Assembly (NCBI GenBank): GCA_003194525.1
Contig: NBIV01001096.1
Span: 1-22,595 of the forward strand
DNA length: 22,595 bases
From: Gracilariopsis chorda
Lineage: Eukaryota > Rhodophyta > Florideophyceae > Gracilariales > Gracilariaceae
Reading direction: 5' to 3'
The notes below the pieces were generated by a model. The model had not been told where the DNA came from. It saw only the letters and a program-made list of their open reading frames with translations, and did no database searches. The translations under genes and the position numbers were made by a program. This document shows, piece after piece, positions 18,767 through 22,595 of the stretch; position 1 is the stretch's first letter; each line of letters starts with the position of its first letter.

Positions 18767-21746
18767 TCAAAGGTCTAAGGGGAGCAAGCCCCAGTCACCG
18801 CGGAACCTTGCCAGCTTAACTCGACCGAGCGCTTTCGTCAGCATATCGGCAACCATGTCTTCCGTGGAACAGTACTGCAACTGGACGGCTTTGTCGCGTA
18901 GAGCCTCTCTGGTGACGTGACAGCGAATATCAATGTGCTTAGTACGCTTGTTCACAACTCCATTTCGAGCAAGGTCGATGCAACATTGGTTGTCCACGTA
19001 CACAGTTGTGGGCTCAACCATTAGCGTCACTGACTCATCCACGTGTAGTCCACTTGCGTTGCCAATGCCACTCCACAGTCGTCTCAGCCAGATCGCTTGC
19101 TTCGTCCCACTGCACAGACTCACATACTCAGCCTCAGCACTAGACAATGCAACTACTTCCTGTTGGCGCGAGCTCCAAGACACAGGAGCACCGCACATCA
19201 TGAACACATACCCACTGGTGGACTTGCGGTTGGATGTATCACCTGCCCAGTCAGAGTCTACGTATCCATACAGCTGAGTATCAGTCGTGGTGCCATAAGT
19301 AAGTCCGACGGAGCGAGTGCCATTGAGGTAACGCAGAACACGCTTGACCGCTTTCCAATGAGTCTCTCCAGGTTTCTCGACATACTTGGCTAGCTTGGAC
19401 ACTGCAAACGAGATGTCCGGTCGAGTGCCAACAGACAGATACATCAGACAACCGATCACCTGGCGATACGGGATGTTCGTCAGAGGCTCTTCTACCTTAG
19501 TGAGGTCAGCACCGGAGTCCATGGGAGTGTCCATTGGTTTGCACTGCAACATGCCAAAACGTTCTAAGACCTTACGCGTGTATGCAGACTGTGTCAGGTA
19601 CAGCTGTCTTTTGGATCGATCACGATGGATCTCGAACCCAAGTACCATGCGCGCTTCACTGAGATCCTTCATCTGAAAACGTTTTGACAGTTCACGCTTT
19701 ACGCGATTCATTGTCTCCATACTTGGACTCGCAATGAGCAAGTCGTCCACATAAAGAGCAATGATCACAAGCGCTCCCAGTACCTGTCCGGTGTAGACGC
19801 ACTCGTCTGCGACATTTGGCTTCAGACCCGTCCAACCAACGAGGAACAAGTACATCTTTGCAAACCACTGCCTTGATGCCTGTCGTAGCCCATAGATGGC
19901 TTTCTTGAGAAGGCATAGCCATTCCTCGTTCCCAGGTTTGATGAATCAGTCCGGCTGCTCCACGTACACAGTCTCTTCCAGGTCGCCATTCAAGAATGCA
20001 GTCTTCACATCCATCTGGTGCAGATGATAGTCCTGCACTGCTACAATGGACAGAATCATTCTAATGGATGTGAATATGACCACTGGTGCATACGTCTTGG
20101 AGAAGTCTACACCTTCGATCTGCAGAAACCCTCGAGCCACCACACGAGCCTTGTACCTCACTGTCGGTTCATCGTTGTCGCCAGCCTCATATTTTTGCAC
20201 AAATACCCACTTGGATGATATCACGTTGCTGTCAGCTGGCCTTGGCACTAACTCCCATGTGTCATGCTCCATCAGAGACTCGTACTCACTGTTCATGGCC
20301 TTGTTCCACGCTTTTGAATCAGGACGTGACACCGCATCGGAGTATGAGGATGGGACGTCATCACTGGCAGTGAGTAGGGCAGTGCCGCGCCACCACGAGG
20401 TAGGCGCTCTACGCTCACGAGTGGATCTCCGAAGTGGTGGTGGATCTGGTACGTCTGGCTCAACTTCTGTCTCAGCTGTGGGCTCATCGTGGCCACTTCC
20501 TGAAGCTTCTTCGGGTGGAGTATCTGGTGCAGCGGGTTCAACTTGGGCAGCATCGGTGGGTGTAGTAGAGGTGGAGGTGATGTTTGATTTCGGCTTGTCC
20601 GAGATGTCGATCTCAGCATAGTCGTCATCATCAACGTGGTCAGTACCTTGATCTGAACCACTACATTCGTCAAACCTCACATCTCTCGACACAACCACCT
20701 TCTTCTTTTGCGCATCCCACAGTTTATAACCGTTCGATCCAGATGTGTACCCAATAAAGATCGCCTCCACGCCACGTTGCTCCAGCTTCTTCAGCTTGTG
20801 GTCCACCACTTTGTACCAGCACCGGCTACCGAACACACGCAGATTGCTCAAGTCAGGTTCATATCCACTCCACATCTCGAGTGGTGTCACGTCACTCGGA
20901 AGGGCCTTGCAGGTGACTCGATTGCGCACATACACTGCAACGTTCAATGTTTCAGCCCAGAAGCTCTTTGGCAGTTTCTTGTGATGCAGCATCGATCTCA
21001 CCAAGTCCAGGAGTGTTCGGTTGAACCATTCGGCCAGACCATTCTGATGTGGATTGTAAGGCACCGTTCGCTGATGTTCAATTCCGTGACGTTCAAGTTC
21101 TTGTGAAAACTTCTTTGACACATATTCACCAGCATTGTCTGTGCGTAACGCATGTAGCACAGACTCACGTGCGGTGATGGTTTTCACATGTCGGTCACTC
21201 TGATTTTGAACCATCTTGAGCCACTTCACGAACACGTGGAACACCTCATCCTTGGTCTTGAGCATGTACAAGAAGCAAAAACGGGATTGATCGTCGATGA
21301 ATGTGACGAAGTAGCGTGACCCTCCCAAGGAACCTACTTGGATTGGACCACAAATGTCCGAATGCACTAGGTCCAGTGGGTGCAAAGCCCGTTCCCCCCC
21401 TTGCTTGGGAGTTGGAGCACGTGTAGATTTTCCGACTACACAAGAGTCACACACATCCATCGATTGATTCAAGTCCACATTCAGCCCTGACACAACACCG
21501 TTACGAGCCATATGTTTAATACCATCCATATTCACATGAGCCATTCGAGCATGCCATAGTGACAGGTCAGTCACAAGTGCGTTGTCCATGTCTTCTGGTA
21601 CTTCAATCGCGGTACATAGGTAGTACAGTCCTTTGATGCGACGGCCCTGGGCGATCATGGTGTTGCCTTTGTATACACATACTTTGGTTTTGTCAAACAC
21701 CACTCGCGCACCCAGGTCACACATCGCAGATACTGACAGCAGATGA
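18767..21746 (-). pseudogene. B2 pol (protease end-integrase-RT-RNase H), one in-frame stop, 5' end lost
   Basis: This is the family B Pol downstream of the protease core. The integrase has a HHCC finger (WHARMAH, then CDSC), Asp at 21356-21358, Asp at 21137-21139 and Glu at 21029-21031, with the canonical 35 residues between the last two. An acidic/Pro linker and a basic RRSTRERR segment follow. The RT has MDVKTAFLNG and the YVDD box (19742-19753). RNase H has YVDSDWAGD, AEAEY, YVDNQ and ADMLTK. The frame is intact to the TGA at 18767 except for one TGA at 19946-19948, right after EQPD where Copia proteins usually have Gly (GGA to TGA would explain it). The 5' end is broken at 21746 by B3. 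The integrase motif reads AEWFNRT where AERxNRT is usual. Confidence 0.94.
21742..21746. repeat. Candidate left target-site duplication of B3 (GATGA)
   Basis: GATGA precedes the LTR. The uninterrupted B1 sequence at 15701-15705 also reads GATGA, followed by TACCC. The partner copy would lie beyond the window end. Confidence 0.5.
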
Positions 21747-22524
21747 TGTTGGCAGTAGTAGCTGTGCTGTCACTGAAAACCAAATGTTCCGGGGAGAATG
21801 GGCTATTTTGGAGGGTACCTCTGCAAAAGCGCATATGCGCGTGTGCGCGAACCCAACGTGAAACTAGCTTCTGATCCGCTACTGCAAATGTACATATGCA
21901 ACGTGGTGCGTACAAGTGGTATGGCATAACTGGATCGGTTGGACACACCCACGTGTCCAGCTACAACAGTGGTCACAGTGTACGTTGTGTGCAGGGGATA
22001 CTGGTGAAGTGGTTGACACCTGGTACAAGTGGTACAGCAGTGGTTGGTTACAATGGTAAGTGCGCATGCACTGTCAACAGGTTTACACATGCACGGGTAT
22101 ATTGATGACGTGGGTGTTGTGTGCATTGCCACATGATGACATGGCACTAACACCACAGGTTACGTGCCGACTTACCGTGACGTGTTGACTTACCGTGATG
22201 TGTTGGCATGTGCTGGCGTGTGTTGGAGTCGTGAATTTGTGCCTTCTCATGGTCATGTGTATGCACGTAACTATTACAGAACGTTGGTGCGTTGGAGTGC
22301 GTTGATGTAATGAGGTGTGCTGAGCTGGCTATCTTATGTTAGATGATGATTGGTAGTATTGGAGTGTCCCTGCTTAGTGGTTTAGGTTTTACTTGTAGTT
22401 GGTGTTTCCCGCGCAATTCCAGTTTAGAGTGGTACATAAGATGTGCTGAAGACCTCCAAGTAAATCCAAGCTAGAGCTGGCGAACTTCCCTTCCATCCCC
22501 TCAACTTCCTTACAACTTTCAACA
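21747..22524 (+). repeat. B3 5' LTR, plus orientation, decayed
   Basis: 778 bp, TGTTGGCAG to TTTCAACA, inverted relative to the LTR at 17969-18747. Compared with that copy the TATA box reads TACATAAG (22433-22440), the CCAAT box reads CTGATCCGC (about 21871-21879), and several single-base indels are present. It is an older or different sub-lineage, inserted into B2. Confidence 0.93.
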
Positions 22525-22538
22525 GGTTATTGGCCCAG
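22525..22538 (+). other. B3 primer-binding site with one mismatch
   Basis: GGTTATTGGCCCAG: a G to T change at 22531 compared with the other copies, which disrupts pairing to the CAT anticodon. Confidence 0.85.
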
Positions 22539-22595
22539 CCCTGCGGACCGCTGCCGCTATCCCTTTCCGTATCGTTCGTCTGTCGCCGCTCTCCC
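22539..22595 (+). other. Start of B3 leader, cut by window edge
   Basis: 57 nt that match, inverted, the PBS-proximal end of the B1 leader (17898-17954). B3's coding part would follow outside the window. Confidence 0.88.

Noticed and set aside
17969..22524. Reading the two B LTRs as the two ends of one element around B2 pol
   Set aside because: They are in opposite orientation, and the right one is followed by a primer site and leader in plus sense, so it starts a separate element.

Overview
This is a eukaryotic window made wholly of Ty1/copia-type LTR retrotransposons; I see no host gene. The evidence is single-frame polyproteins with the Copia order (Gag, CCHC knuckle, aspartic protease, integrase, reverse transcriptase, RNase H), long terminal repeats, polypurine tracts, and primer-binding sites that match the anticodon arm of initiator tRNA-Met as in Drosophila copia. 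The host cannot be named from the sequence. Long intact ORFs, moderate GC and the absence of host exons suggest only a repeat-rich eukaryotic region.

Two families are present. Family A (LTR 811 bp, full element about 6.7 kb, minus strand): A2 (3958-10654) is full length with an intact 1428-residue Gag-Pol. It lies inside an older copy, A1. A1's pol half is at 506-3957 and its 3' LTR at 1-505 is cut by the window edge; A1's gag-leader-5'LTR half resumes at 10655. The 5-bp target duplication CAGTG flanks A2 (3953-3957 and 10655-10659). The A1 gag-leader-LTR half is present twice in tandem (10655-13088 and 13089-15522, 2434 bp each, almost identical). Diagnostic bases show that LTR2/LTR3 belong to A2 and LTR4/LTR5 to A1.

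A1 itself lies in a family B element, B1 (15523-18747, minus strand: gag-protease part, long leader, LTR of 779 bp). That LTR is shared head-to-tail with B2 (18748-21746, minus strand: integrase-RT-RNase H with one in-frame TGA). B2 is interrupted by the 5' end of a plus-strand family B copy, B3 (21747-22595), whose TATA, CCAAT and primer-site motifs are all altered. In order of insertion this reads B1/B2 tandem, then A1 into B1 and B3 into B2, then A2 into A1, then a duplication of A1's 5' end.

The most interesting signals are in non-coding control regions. Families A and B differ strongly in Gag, yet share LTR promoter blocks (about 80-85% identical by eye) and a 54-nt leader block with hairpins and a palindrome. 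Their leaders (779 and 1203 nt) are almost free of sense AUG (0 and 1, excluding the primer site) although the opposite strand has 6 and 17. Both leaders also contain a good splice donor and a candidate acceptor next to the gag start, which would bracket the conserved structured block in an intron of about 620-630 nt.
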